Source: Dryococelus australis (Eukaryota; Arthropoda; Insecta; Phasmatodea; Phasmatidae). From it: a stretch of 64,000 nt of DNA. Position 1 is the stretch's first letter, and every line of letters starts with the position of its first letter. Shown here piece by piece: positions 45,971-58,414 of the stretch. A program made the position numbers and the translations under genes. The stretch is from assembly GCA_029891345.1 (NCBI GenBank), contig CM057000.1, positions 135,624,163 through 135,688,162 of the forward strand, read 5' to 3'. A model generated the notes under the pieces. The model worked only from the letters and a program-made list of their open reading frames with translations, was not told the origin of the DNA and made no database searches.

Positions 45971-47102
45971 ATTACAACTTCAAAAGTAAAGTATGCCTGA
46001 TTGATGATTCACTAAAAAGTACAACATGGAATACTAAAATCAAGAATACCATTGAGAAGGAGCAAAAACCCTCATTACAATTAACCATGAGCATAAAGGC
46101 ACGCCATAAAATATCCACTAAAATCCTTGGCAGTAAAATTCTTTTGGCAAATCGTAGTCCAGGAGACCATTCCCACAGCACACCAAAAAAAGGAAGAACC
46201 CACCTCTTACAAACATTCCCATAGAAATGCCATTTTGAAAATTCACACAGTCAAAACAGTGAAGAAACACAAAAAATTACAAAGAAACTACAAAAATCCA
46301 TGTACACAAAAAAAAAAAAAAAAAAAAAAAACCAAAAGGGAAACGGGAAACTCTACCCCACCATAACAACAACTGCGTTCATCGCAATAGTTAATTTGAG
46401 TAGTACTCATATTACGCGAAAACGCGTCTAGCATGGTGAAGCCCCTAAGTACGAAGTGGTGTAGACATGATATATCATCGGCCAGCCTCACCCAACTCTA
46501 AGAGGAACACTGCACACTTGCTCGGGCTGGGTACGAACATTTATACGCGAAAGCACGGCTCGGGAAGGTTAAGGAGGCGGCGGGAATAGCGGAGAGGCGT
46601 ATGGAAGGTGCCAGAGTGTGCGAGGCTGAACTCGTTGCCAGTAGTAGCCACCAGACAGCGCTCTGCCGCGCCAGGAACGCCGCGCGCCTCTCTTCAGCAT
46701 AACTCAGCGCTTGGAAGCGTTCAGACGTGCACCACCAGGGTGGGGGGGGGGGGTGAGGGGGCGAATAAAAACAAAGTACTCTTTTTCTGCAGCAAAATAT
46801 TGCTTCTTCAAATAGCAATCCCTCTTCAAACAAAATAACAGCTTATTAATCTGGGCTACCAAATACAGACGTGGAAAATACCCAAGCAGACTTGCTAACT
46901 TAGTTCATTAACGTCATGTAGTTCTGTAAACACACCAAGCCCATAATAGCAACATTTAATCGTAATCCAGAAAATTGTAGGCATCATACATACTACCAGC
47001 TGGTGGGACGAAAGTAAATCGTTCAGGTATGACAGGAGTACTCACATAAAATAGCTTGAGTTTGCTAATTGACACGCGTGTCAGACTTGAAGCAGAGTTT
47101 CA
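45971..47102 (-). repeat. 5' LTR of the Ty3/gypsy fossil
   Basis: Direct repeat of 39575-40710, with the same block order and a longer G run near 46740. In element orientation it starts TGAAACTCTGCTTCAAGTC. No clear primer-binding site was recognised just inside it. Confidence 0.85.
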
Positions 47103-47968
47103 CTTTCTTTACATCAGTTTCAGACATAAATGTTTGTGACAAATGGACGCACATTAAATCAGTAATAATAATGATTTCCTGCATTATTATTACAATTTTC
47201 TTACATACAATCATAGTAAGCATTATGACGATATTCCATTACGAAGATTTTTTGCAAATTCTTCTTTCTGAAGCATCCGGAAATCAAATATGCTTAAATT
47301 TGATTAAAAATACAGACTATTTTAATTGAATATTTTTATATCTATAAAGCAAATTTTAAGTAAAATATTTTACAATGTTGCAAAACATATGCATTCTTCT
47401 TTCATATACAGCATAAATAACACCTTTCTGACCATTTTCACGATGTCAACTACTTTTTTTATGAGTTATTCACGTTGTATAGTCGGGTGCAGTGCATCAT
47501 AGGCAGTCGCTTTACTTCAACCTTAACTGCCTCCTAGAATCAGCTTCTGGCAACAGGAACAAGGTGGAGACTTTCCATTAAGACTGTAATAGTAGTAGCG
47601 TGAGGTAGTAAAATTTATTATAATTAATTAGCATATCGGTATTCCATTTAAGCTCCTCCGATCTATATATATATGTAAATAGTTATTGTATAATTTTTAT
47701 GTTCAAAAACCCCACCTTATACTGTTGTGCTTTGCCTAATCATGACTCGTTATTTAGGTATTTCCAAAGCCCCTTTCAGGTGTGAATTGACATAAAAGCT
47801 AATTCGTGACAACTCGTCGCCGACGAACTGCGACAGAATTCTGCTTCATCCTGATTGGTTACAACTCATCGCGACGCATCGCAGCACATCCATGTATTGT
47901 GTAATCAGCTTCAATCGTAACAAATTTCGAGTTGCAATACTCGCTGCAGCAAATGTTGGCGATTGGTT
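47103..47968. other. No gene recognised
   Basis: AT-rich flank of the gypsy fossil. A CGTCGC/GCGACG-rich patch at 47805-47890 resembles 970-1130 in word content, possibly two decayed copies of one DNA element, but ends were not found. Confidence 0.3.
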
Positions 47969-48204
47969 GGAGTGAGTGAAGAAATATGGGCGGTTCCTAA
48001 CATCGAGGTCTTGAGAGTCGATGAGTGTGAAATGAGGTGAGTTTGGAGCAGCGCCGGGATGCAGGGGCGGGGGAAAGCCGACCAGCGGAATCGTCCGCCA
48101 TGATTCACTCTTGCTAAAATCCTGGAGTGAACCAGCCGGGGGTTGAACACGGTTAGCATTGGTGGGAGGCGAGCAGTCTAACCGCTCAGCCACAGTGGGT
48201 CTAC
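47969..48204 (-). mobile_element. SINE S2, copy 4
   Basis: Minus strand: head CCCACTGTGGCTGAGCGGTT, then AGACTGCTCGCCTCCCACC, B-box region GTGTTCAACCCCCGG, and end AAGACCTCGATGTTAGGAAC. Perfect 10-bp duplications GCGATTGGTT at 47959-47968 and 48205-48214. Confidence 0.9.
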
Positions 48205-48214
48205 GCGATTGGTT

Positions 48215-49623
48215 TGGAAGTTTGTAAATACGTTGTTCTCGAACCCGTACATTTGGCGAACCTTAATTTTAAATCTCAAGTTATTTAATCATCTGTGTTG
48301 CAGTTTAGTATCATATTTTTAACGCTAGGGCATAGTTATTATCCAGACACAATTTAACAGTATTTATACTTGTGAGCTTTCCTTGAAAATAAGCATAAAA
48401 TCAAGAAAGTAAACACAAACATTATTGGAAGAAAAAGTAAAAAATGTACCAGCAAAACTTTCCCAAGTTTTGCAATGTTGAATGACTTGTTAAATAACAA
48501 TTTTTGTGTACACACACATATATAATATATATTACATTTCTCTACAATTAATTTCCCCATGCCCTAATAATTGCCAATTATTTATTTTTAATTAACTGTC
48601 AATTTTAAATGTCAGTAGTTTATGAATTATTGTCTTTAAATATGAAAAGTAATGTGTAAATAAGTATGAATTCGCAAGATATTATTTTTTACGTTTATTG
48701 AAAAGAGAGTTGGTTCAAAGCTAGGAATTGAATGTATTCTGTCCGGTTGAAGGTAGACATATTTGAAATAACTGGCGTTACGAATAATGTATAAATGTCA
48801 CGAGTTCTTAACAAAGTGTGTATAGTTAGGGGAAATACGGTACAAGGATACAAAGGCTTCAACGCGGGACACACATAGACCGAACACAGGCGCACATGGA
48901 GGAAGGGGAACACACTAGCATGCCGTACATTCAGAAAGGAAGCCGCAAAAATAATTTAAATGGGATTCTGTTTAAACATTTTGGTGAGAAACTTTACTGA
49001 GATGGTTACGTAGTAGGTGCACTTAAGAACTCGCAAATACCGATGTAAGGTTACCTCACCAGCGTTCCATTCTAACAAGATAACAGCTGAAAATAAATTG
49101 CAGAGGGATGCGGAGTCAAAATAAACCAGAGCGGAGTTAACACTTGAATACATTTACAGAAGGTTGTTAAGGGTCTCGCCTACCTGGAGACATTTTCCAT
49201 TTCTGGGGCCGAGGAGCACGTGGCCGGTAAAGGCTACACTGCTACGCCCATCAAACGGGCTATAGCCACTACATGCACATTCTCGTTGTGTCGTGCAACT
49301 GTCTCACTGTACTGCGTGTACCGATTATACTTTCAACGGCGACCCTCTCCTTTGATTGGCGGAAAGTGAAAGTTTGTAGCAACGTTCAATGCAGGTCCCT
49401 CAAATAATATGTGTTTTTCTGACCAGTGTGTTGAGAGTGACAGCTTTTTGAAGCGCTCCAAAATTAATTTTTTAATGTACGTGTTGTCATGAAAGTATTC
49501 GACAGACATGGCTTGAATGTGCATCCTTTCCGTAGATCGACACAATGGGTGTATGTTTAATGGTGTTGTAAACGAACGTGTATTTCCGAAACTCTGCGAC
49601 GTATCTCAAGCGTCAGGTAAGGC
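48215..49623. other. No gene recognised
   Basis: AT-rich to 48700, then mixed composition. The 60-72 codon frames on the minus strand (48354-49153) show no domain. GGGGCCGAGGAGCACGTGGC near 49206 has a tRNA-like look without a convincing B box. Confidence 0.3.
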
Positions 49624-49935
49624 CAGGGGCGTATCCAGAAATTTTTTCGGGGGAGGAGGGGGGACTATTCCCCCTTCCCGTTTATCCAGAAAACAAAGTG
49701 TTGATGTATAAAATGTATTCATATGTGTGGTTAATAACAAATAAATAAATAAATATAATGATTGTCATTTTAATATATGTAGGGTGTAAAAGAATGTGCC
49801 ATGTGGGTAATAACAAATATATAAATATAATGATTGAAATTTAGATAATAGTGTTTAAAAAAATGTGCGACATTTCGGGGGGGGGGGGGGGTCTGCAGCC
49901 CCCTCAGCCCCCCACCCTGGAAATGCTACTGGGTC
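49624..49935. mobile_element. GGGGCGTATCC-type inverted-repeat element with G-rich ends
   Basis: Left end CCAGGGGCGTATCCAGAAAT followed by a G-rich tract; right end a C/G-rich tract then CCACCCTGGAAATGCTACTG, an imperfect complement. Similar ends (GGGGCGTAGCCAGGATTTT) are common in invertebrate genomes as I recall. The interior holds a direct duplication of about 75-80 bp (49718-49795 and 49797-49870) sharing AATAACAAATA and AAATATAATGATTG. Class uncertain. Confidence 0.55.
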
Positions 49936-50073
49936 AGGCCGATCCATTAACACGGTAATGATACACTGTATTGTCATTAACGACCGTACACTTCCCCGGA
50001 AGGAGACTATACTAATACAATACGTCTCACAAGCAAGTCGTTAGGCTATTTAAAGCCAAGAGCGTTCGGTAAA

Positions 50074-50482
50074 GGGTGTTCACAGTTAAGTGAGCACCTT
50101 TGAGATTAACCTTAATAAAAAGCCACTACTCCTGCCGGCATATATCTTAACGGATGCACTCAGTGACAAGCACCCAGTAAAGTTGGTAACGATGGAGAGA
50201 AAGTAGTTTAAATTCTTAACGTCGAATAAAAAGTGTTAGACAACCATGTGTGATAACTTAGGTTATTTATATCGCTATCTGTTTTTTAATACATCAAAGT
50301 GTTAAATGAGCATATTTGTAGAATATTTACTTTCCCAACACAGTTTCACTTGACCTACGCATGGATAAAATGATGAGGCCCGTGGCAATGATAATTTTAC
50401 AAAAGGCGGAATAACGCACAATGTGCATACAAGTAGATCTTAAGAAGGGCTTTCAAAAGTGCTCAGTTTACCGTGAACAACC
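50074..50482 (+). mobile_element. MITE family A, copy 7
   Basis: A complete ~409-bp copy: GGGTGTTCACAGTTAAGTG to CAGTTTACCGTGAACAACC, followed by TATA. It contains the uninterrupted GTTGGTAACGATGG site that is split by family B in copy 1. Confidence 0.9.
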
Positions 50483-50514
50483 TATAGAAAGATTCATTAG
50501 CTACATCGATAAAA

Positions 50515-50960
50515 ATGGACGAGCGACTATGGCTAAGTGAAGCAGAAAGAGGTATGATTATCCGTGCCCACAGATTCGGCCATTGCCGACTGCGAGACTT
50601 CTGGCAACTTTCAGGTACCACATCCAATAGTGATTGATAGTGATAAAGTGGAGACGCTAGGGATTTATAAAAACCACAACTTCGACGAAGGAAGCCAAGA
50701 GAATTGAAAGATTGGGACAGTCGATGCCTCCAGCAAGTGGAGAAATCAATCCGGCAAGCTTCGTTAGAAACCACGGCAAGAGAGTTTCGATCGGCATCTG
50801 GAAGTAATGCTATTATTCATACCATTAGCAGAGAGATGTTTGTACTTGGATTACTTGGGCGATTTAAGTCACACAAATCAACGATCACTACTCTAACCGC
50901 TCGCCGCTGATTACAGTGGTGGAAAACACATCACCTGTGGACTCTACAAGGTTTCTTTAT
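50515..50960 (+). pseudogene. Tc1/mariner transposase relic, N-terminal DNA-binding region
   Basis: From the ATG at 50515 the frame reads LSEAERGMIIRAHRFGHCRL, the first HTH of Tc1-type enzymes, then stops near 50632. A shifted frame resumes RKPRELKDWDSRCLQQ, the GRPR-like hook and second HTH, and continues through EFRSASGSNAIIHTISREM. After an in-frame stop near 50908 comes LQWWKTHHLW, matching the usual end of the DNA-binding region (RL.W...H..W). No catalytic part is visible downstream. It begins 33 bp after the MITE at 50074-50482. Confidence 0.8.
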
Positions 50961-51639
50961 TTCGTAAGGATCACGGCGCTTAAGCCCCTACTTCCCAAAT
51001 TATCGAGATTCTGGACTAATACTTTGGGTGGGGTAGTGAGTAAGGTAAGGATGGGAAAGAAAGGAATGCAAGCAGACAAAACCTAACATAACCCCTTCGG
51101 GCCAACGACACGTGTATTTGTAATGTCCCATATTATGTCATGAAAACGTACTGACAGCCTGACGGGCTAGCAGTGGAAAAGTACTGGACAAAGTTCGAAC
51201 TCATAAGATTTAACGTTGGTTTATATGAGGGTCAAAAGGCAGATGTAATCTGAATCTAGCACGGCAGTTGACAGTAGCTATAGTGAGCGAAGCGAAGGCA
51301 TTGACTCACTCTACGTTATAATGACTCCAGTGGGCGTGTATGGGACTGGCAAATGCCAGGAGACCATTACTTGCCGGAATGCATTGTTCCCATTGTGGAA
51401 ATTGACAGAGGAAGGATTTTAATGCGGGCCAGTTTTTGTGGTTTGGTCTTGGTCTACTGGCTTTATAAGCCAGCTTTCCGAAGGGAAGGAAGGCTTATGA
51501 GATCACTTTCCTGCATCTGTGCGTGTGTGCGTGCGTGCGTGCGCGCGCGCGCCCGCGTGTGTGTGAGTGTGTGTGTGCTTGTGTGTGTGTGTGTGTTTTT
51601 TTTTTCTGTACGTGGGTGCCTCCCTTCCACTTTTCAAGT
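50961..51639. other. No gene recognised; GT/GC simple repeat
   Basis: Anonymous DNA with a compound (GT)n/(GC)n repeat at 51526-51597 followed by a T run. The 86-112 codon frames here translate the simple repeat. Confidence 0.4.
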
Positions 51640-51856
51640 TTTGAACGAATTAACCGTATTTCACCAAACTCGGTACACATACAGTGTTTAATAAGGACAT
51701 CTGACTTTAATAGTTTTCGAACACGACGGGCGCTTACTTTTAACATGGCAGCCATTTTAAAATTTGCAGAGATACGTTATATCTCGGGAATCGTTCTATA
51801 AATTAAAACCAAGTTTGGTATGTTGAGATTGCATAACGTAAGACTTGAATGTTACA

Positions 51857-51967
<111 letters not shown>

Positions 51968-52163
51968 GTTTGTTGGCAATTTTTAAAAATATCACCAAAT
52001 GAAAAAATATATTTCTATGTAATATCTCGAAAACTTCTCAACCAATTCTCGCCAAATTTGCCCAGTAATTAATACAATTGTATGCTTTGGAAACATAAAA
52101 TATTACTTATTTATTAACTTGTTCTCAAAATGGCAACCATGCAAATATTTTAGGTTTACTTAG

Positions 52164-52196
<33 letters not shown>

Positions 52197-52610
52197 ATTC
52201 GACAAATTTAGACCAAATTTTATATGCTGAAAGTACATGATACAAGAGTCATATGGGCCCACGCATAGTCCATTTTGTCAGCCATTTTGTGAGACAGCAC
52301 CACACAAACAAATACAGGTTTGTGTCGTATATCGGGAAACAATTGACCGATTACTACCAAATATGGCAAACAAGCAAGTAGCACTGCAGCAGGTAAGGTA
52401 AACTGACATGTTTATTAAGTAGATCAGAAACTTATTTTCAAAGTGCCCGCCATATAGCTATTTCGTTTAGTTTGCCATACCATACGAACCATTTAATATA
52501 TTCCAACTTAACTTTTTATGCTGGCAGTATCCATTACAACCATCAAATTTGTCTTTACGGAACCTCATTTCGCTGCAATTTTGTAAACATACCCCCACAT
52601 GAAAAAATTA

Positions 52611-52710
52611 AATTTCCATGTAATATCTCAGGATACAATCAACTGATTCCTACCAAATTCAATTTCCATGTAATATCTCAGGATACAATCAACTGATTCC
52701 TACCAAATTT
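52611..52710. repeat. Perfect local tandem duplication, 2 x 50 bp, inside repeat D
   Basis: The unit beginning AATTTCCATGTAATATCTCA and ending TACCAAATT occurs twice in a row (52611-52660 and 52661-52710) with one difference at the junction, so the duplication is very recent compared with the surrounding array. Confidence 0.93.
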
Positions 52711-52806
52711 GGCGAAGAAACTGTACTGGGGTGGGCCATGTTAATTGATACATTTTAAGTGTGTCGGACACCTATTTTAGGAATGGTGGCTATGAAAACA
52801 TTTTAG

Positions 52807-53135
52807 CTTACTCGTGTTCACGTTGTTTTTCTTCCGCTTTATGTAAAATTAACAATGCCACGGCTTTCATTACTTTATTCATGCATCGGTCAAGTGAAGC
52901 TGTGAAATTATTAGAAAAGTAAATGTTTAACAAATCTGCTCATTTTTACACTTCGATGCATAAAAAAAAAAAAACAGAAAATGAAGTAAATAATATAAGT
53001 TATGACAAATGGTATATATAACTAACTATTTTCCATTATTCTTTACCAATTTAGCTGGGCGCATGTCACTCAGTACAGCTGTTAAAATGTATACAGCCAG
53101 GGACAGTGACTATTTCCTGTAAAAGGTCATATAAA
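52807..53135 (-). mobile_element. MITE family A, copy 8 (truncated at both ends)
   Basis: Internal family A blocks in reverse orientation: ATTAACAATGCCACGG, CTTTATTCATGCATCGGTCA, TTACCAATTTAGCTGGGCGC and CCAGGGACAGTGAC. The terminal repeats are reduced to traces (GTGTTCACG at the left). It lies inside repeat D. Confidence 0.8.
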
Positions 53136-53360
53136 CTTATATAATTTAAATGAGATCAGGCATTGATTTTCAAAATAGCAGGCATATAAATATTTTGATA
53201 GGTTTGTAATATACATTAATCAAATCAACCAAATCTATTACATTTTCTGGTGCAGGAAAGCTGGTGCAAGGCATTTTGTTAATGCAAAACTGTTCCTCCT
53301 GAAAACAGCATATTTTGAGTTCTAACACTATAATGCCGAGATATCGAAATGCTGATTTAA
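53136..53360. repeat. Degenerate ~290-bp tandem repeat D, block 2 (right part)
   Basis: After the MITE, GGTCATATAAACTTATATAA, then CAGGCATTGATTTTCAAAAT and AGCAGGCATATAAATATTTT align with the unit segment at 33280-33340 (GGTCATGTAAACAAACATAT). D therefore continues on both sides of the MITE. Confidence 0.5.
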
Positions 53361-53716
53361 AATCATTTTAAGGCGAACTGCATGTAGCACAATCTTCAGT
53401 GATAATTAGAATAGAGTGTATTATGTAAGTTCTTTATTCAAAAAATAACACGCGTAGAATTTTTTTGGTAATTTAAAGAAAAAGGGGTTTCGCGAGATGA
53501 AATAATTATACATAAGTTTTCTCACACAATTTTTTATGCCCGATTTAGTCTTAAAGAACGGCGTTAAATAAGAATTATAAAAATTACTTCGAGAAGAACA
53601 TATCAATTGTACCTGTGCTGAAGCCCGTGTTCCCGAATGCAGCACACATAATACATTTTTTGACGTAATTGCATGTAAATCTAATATTCATAATGAAATG
53701 TATGCCCAGTTCTGTG

Positions 53717-54073
53717 AACTTCATAGGTAGGTAACTTCATAGGTAGTTAACTTCATAGGTAGGTAACTTCATAGGTAGGTAACTTCATAGGTAGGTAACT
53801 TCATAGGTAGTTAACTTCATAGGTAGGTAACTTCATAGGTAGTTAACTTCATAGGTAGTTAACTTCATAGGTAGGTAACTTCATAGGTAGGTAACTTCAT
53901 AGGTAGGTAACTTCATAGGTGGGTAACTTCATAAGTAGGTAACTTCATAGGTAGGTAACTTCATGGGTGGGTAACTTCATAGGTAGGTAACTTCATAGGT
54001 GGGTAACTTCATAGGTGGGTAACTTCATAGGTAGGTAACTTCATAGGTGGGTAACTTCATAGGTAGGTAACTT
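53717..54073. repeat. 16-bp minisatellite, about 22 units
   Basis: The unit AACTTCATAGGTAGGT is repeated with GTAGTT and GTGGGT variants that cluster in different halves of the array. Not a CRISPR: no unique spacers. Confidence 0.97.
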
Positions 54074-57000
54074 GAAAACTTTAAACTGCACGTCCCGTGT
54101 TTTAAATTGCGTCTTTAAGAACTCTCTTCAAGATGTTGGCACGTATCAAGTCTCAAGTCTATCTGGCTATCCCGCATTCAAGCTGTAGGCATAGTCGAAA
54201 TATTTTATGGTATTCCCAATGAGCGATTTTATGGTATTCGCGGGGCTATTATACCAGTACCGCTTTGACCGATATTGACGATTCCATGCTTTGAAATTTT
54301 TCTAACTATCCCATGCCCTCTTCCTTCACGTAACCGATTGTAACTGGTGCTTGTACAACCACACTTGCCTTTTAATACACGAGTGTGCAGCCAGCAAACC
54401 GATCTACGAAACTTTATCTCAACAATCCGGTTATCCTTCTGTTGGTTTTCCTTCGGCGTACATCGTTCCAGATCATTTGACAGAACGCGGAGAACCAAAA
54501 AAACTTTATCGAGTTATGAAACTGTTTCCTGTTTCCGCTCTGCGAACCCAGCCGAACTGAAACGACTGGATTCTCCAATGATAGGTCGTGCTGGGCAATC
54601 ACGTCGGTTTTGTTAGGAGACACAGTGCGTATATCGCCCGTGACTTCAATTAAAAAATTATATTTTTTGCATACTTTCTTCTCTTTTGTCCAAGGTTCCT
54701 GGGCACAATGTTAATAGGGAATCCATCTTGGTGGGAGAATAATCCATATATACATTTAAAAAAGTACATTCAATCGATAATTTCTTACATAATTGCCAAA
54801 GGAAACCTTGTTCGATGCCAGAAATATTATCAGTGTCTAGAACACGGACTCTGAATAAATTAGTATCTTTTATAATAAACCAATTAAATTAAAACAAGCT
54901 AATATTGTAAATGTACAAGAAATTTTTTCCACTGTATGAACTACATATTTAATTGATATATAAACAACACCAGAACGGTAAACAGTAGTTCATACCTGTG
55001 AAAGACTTTTGACTGAAAAAGCATTAGTTCTATGGCTACCAGCTGCACGATAAATGTAATTCGTTTAGTAATGCTTCGAACAGATTGACTGTGTGGAAAT
55101 CTGCGGCAGCAACTTTTATACATAGTCACTGAACACTAGTTATTGAAATACTAAACTTTTTTTTTTTTCAGTAATTCCAGTCAAATATAATTTTTTTTCT
55201 GATCTTCACTACACTCACTAATTTAATAAGAAGTAGTGGGATTTAACCATTTCAGTTTTCAATGCTAAATCATATTAAAAATTTAAATCATTTTAAAAAT
55301 GCTCTTAAAAAATATCAAGTAAGTTAAGGTCTAACATCTACCACCAACCTTTTTATTTATCCATCTTTTTAGAAAAAAAAACTCTATAGTAATACGCATA
55401 GAAAATAATAAATTAGACCTTTATGCATTAAGAAATGTTATTTTATAGACATTTGTATCATAGCTTGAAAACAATATGTGAACACTTAGATGCAGTTTAG
55501 AGAGAAACTGACTTTAACGAAATAATTACATAAGTTAAGCGAAGAATAAACTGTTAGTATTATTTTTTTTTCTAACGGTGTAGATATTGAGGCACCAAAC
55601 CATTTGTAAACTCCTTTGAATAGAAAATACCTCGCTGCACTGCGACGATGCTGCCGCGCCGTAGCGACTAGTACCGTTATTTACCACGCTCAGCGCCGCG
55701 TGATTCCTCTTCTCACCGCTTAGGTTCGTTCCCTACTCTATGTCCTTCCCCCACCTACCCTCCTCCTCCCCAGGTGTATCGCGAGAGGGGTGTAGGAGGG
55801 GGGGTGCTTTGGTCAGCTGGGTGCTAGCTGTTCCCCCTCCGGCAACATTCTTCCTTCGATGACTACAAGAGCTTCATCGTCTCCAGCCCGAGCCCCGCTA
55901 GACCGTGCGGCGCCCGACACGCGACACATACAAATTGTAATGCGATAGCAATGAATTACAATGAGTTAAACTTGTGCTTCAATTTAAGTGGTTTTGGTAG
56001 GGTGTAGGAGCTACAGTGGAAGTGCTGGTGAGTTGTGGACAGCGCACGTTTCTTGGGCGAGTTCTTTGGCACGTGTGTAGTGCAAATATTTTTCTCTGGT
56101 CTTTGTTTATCAGTATTATGGCAGTAGTTTGGCCTTTTAGTATTTCACTTTTGTGTAGTTGCTATGCGTACTTGAGTGTGCACGAGTATGTAGTATAGTA
56201 GTCAAATCGTTGCCCCATTCGGCTGGCCCGGCCGTGTTGTTTACTGTTTGGCGCGTCCACAGCTCATTTCAGGGCTGAGGAGGAATTTGGTAATTTTGTA
56301 TTTTAACTGTGTCGTCTTATTTACCCTTCACGATTAGGCGCTGTGACGGCCCGCTTTTCCCTATTTTTATCGGGTGCCGCCTAATTGGTTTGTCTGGTTT
56401 TTAATGAAATTTTAAAGTAAATTTTAATTTGTATTTTTTAGAGTCGCGTCCCTTAATGATACTCCTATGGTCGCGGTGCGCCTGTGTGCCAAGTACTTTA
56501 AATGTTAGTTTTTATGCTTATTTAATCTTAAAGAAACCTGTGATATTCGATGTTTGCATCGTAAATGTTTATCGACGCATTTATAAATGTTAAATGATAC
56601 CAGGATAGGAGTAAATCATTAGAAGTGTTGCCGAGCATTTGAAGGCACCTTATGAAAGTAAACTCTATTATGAATTCCCCGATGGTGGCTTTCGATAGGT
56701 AGCCAACGGCGTATTGTACATTTTCATTCACGCCTAGATTTCTCCTGAAATTGCTGAAATGAATTAACTGCTGTTCCGATGAGATAGCTTGAAACTCCTA
56801 ACGTATCTCAATTGAAACGTAATTGAAAACACATGTTGACTGTGTTTTGTGATTTGTGCCGTTGTGAACGCTGAGGCGGGAAAGTATCAGTATTGCCTTT
56901 TGTTGTTTGTTATGTAACACCGATCTCGTCATGTTAGTTTCAGGAATATAAGGGGGCCGTGGTCCCCTTTTTTAATCATTTTATTATCTGTTGTCACCAT

Positions 57001-58051
57001 TTTAAATGTAATTTTTAATATTTATTTGGGTAAGATAAACGTCCATGAATTTGAATTTTTGGTATGTTCAGTGTACATTGTATGTGCTCAATGCTTGTAT
57101 CCTATAATTGCGCTGAAGTCAGTGCAGCACTTGCTACCTTATCTGTTACTCAACACTACTAACCAATATATAGTAAAAATTGATTTTTTTTCTGAATGCG
57201 GTAGGTACAGTAGGTCAAATTATTAAGCTCTTCGCATCTAGATCCAGTGAGGAAGTTAAAAACCGTATAGTAACAGTTACATAGAAACTAAAAGTTTTCA
57301 AACTGTAGTCTTAAGAAAAAGAAGACTCACCTTCATCGCCTTTATAGAACCAAAATATCACCTCGCTATTATTTAAAAAAGAGTCAATATTCTGATAATA
57401 CCACTGCACCATCGTTTAGTATCTACACTAACACTCAATTTTAAAGGAGTTAAAAAGTGGCTGTCGAATAAAATAAATAAATCCATTATTCAGTTTACTT
57501 AAATTAAGTATATTTTAGTACAAATATTTTATTTTGATGTCCTCGACACAATTATGGTATTAAAATGTCGTTATATTATCTTCAGCAGCTCTACGTTGAA
57601 AAAACACATTAACATATCTAAATATGTTCAACGAACCATCAAAAAAATGCACGAAGACGAGTTCAGAATCTGCTGGAGTAAAGATAGGAGCAGGCCTACC
57701 AACACTTAAATATCCTCAGTAATTAACACCAGCAAAAGAACTAGCGAACAAACTATTGGTGCGCTTCATTTGCAAATTAGTACAAGAACCGGTGGTGTTA
57801 TAAGAAATTAAAATTACCAATCTACTTGAAAATCGAACGGTTACGTACCAATGCGATCTAATGAAGCAATCGGTGTATTGTATCGATAAGCAAACAGACA
57901 TTTCGATTCGACCACAATTTATTACGGGTTTCCGAATGTTAAGTTCATTGTTAGCCCTTTTACATAGGCCTCGTAATTAAATATAACGTTGCTGTAGTAA
58001 TACTTGCTTGCTTACAGTAAATTACCAGCACGCTCACGTATATGCAACGTA
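54074..58051. other. No gene recognised; GC-rich block near 55.7 kb
   Basis: Overlapping frames of 69-89 codons on both strands at 54229-54623 show no domain. AT-rich to 55600. A GC-rich, CpG-bearing block at 55620-56040 (separate entry) is followed by T-rich sequence to 57000 with a small hairpin AAGGGGGCCGTGGTCCCCTT at 56950. The rest is anonymous. Confidence 0.35.
55620..56040 (+). promoter_or_regulatory. GC-rich block, possible promoter or first non-coding exon
   Basis: Abrupt rise in GC and CpG (GCTGCCGCGCCGTAGCGAC, GCGGCGCCCGACACGCGAC) in AT-rich surroundings, ending near GAAGTGCTGGTGAGTTGTGG, whose CTG|GTGAGT fits a splice-donor consensus. Only composition and one weak signal support this. 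A GC-rich repeat is an equal possibility. Confidence 0.2.
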
Positions 58052-58414
58052 AAGAACTGATCCAGGATTGGCCTGTTAGGGGCACGGGAAATTGTGTTGG
58101 GATCGACTCGTAACTTCTCGAATGGAATACGACCATGCTAAACGTGACATGAAACAAACTTCGCCATACGTCAAGAACTGATCCAGGATTGGCCTGTTAG
58201 GGGCACGGGAAATTATGTTGGGATCGACTCGTAACTTCTCGAATGGAATACGACCGTGCTAAACGTGACATGAAACAAACTTCGCCATACGTCAAGAACT
58301 GATCCAGGATTGACCTGTTAGGGGCACGGGAAATTGTGTTGGGATCGACTCGTAACTTCTCGAATGGAATACGACCGTGCTAAACGTGACATGAAACAAA
58401 CTTCGCCATACGTC
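58052..58414. repeat. Tandem triplication, 3 x 121 bp
   Basis: Units start with AAGAACTGATCCAGGATTG at 58052, 58173 and 58294 and end at CCATACGTC. Only a handful of substitutions distinguish them. The sequence to the right (58415-58520) is open on the minus strand with the repeat (74 codons), but no domain is recognised. Confidence 0.95.

Larger units (their letters stand above)
39575..47102 (-). mobile_element. Ty3/gypsy LTR retrotransposon fossil, ~7.5 kb
   Basis: An LTR element on the minus strand with two direct LTRs of about 1.13 kb and, between them, gag with zinc knuckles, a protease-like stretch, reverse transcriptase, RNase H and integrase in the Ty3/gypsy order. No envelope-like segment is seen between integrase and the 3' LTR. 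A purine-rich tract lies just inside the 3' LTR, whose first bases are TGAAAC. The element is structurally whole end to end, but its coding region is broken in several places, roughly half a dozen or more. In a ~215-bp stretch compared by eye the LTRs differ at about 4-5% of positions, indicating an old but not ancient insertion. Target duplications were not resolved. Confidence 0.9.

Noticed and set aside
47805-47890. CGTCGC-rich patch as a second copy of 970-1130
   Set aside because: Similar word content but no alignable core or paired ends by eye; left as a possibility in the gap notes only.
53717-54073. CRISPR-like regular array
   Set aside because: Continuous 16-bp tandem units without unique spacers, in eukaryotic DNA.
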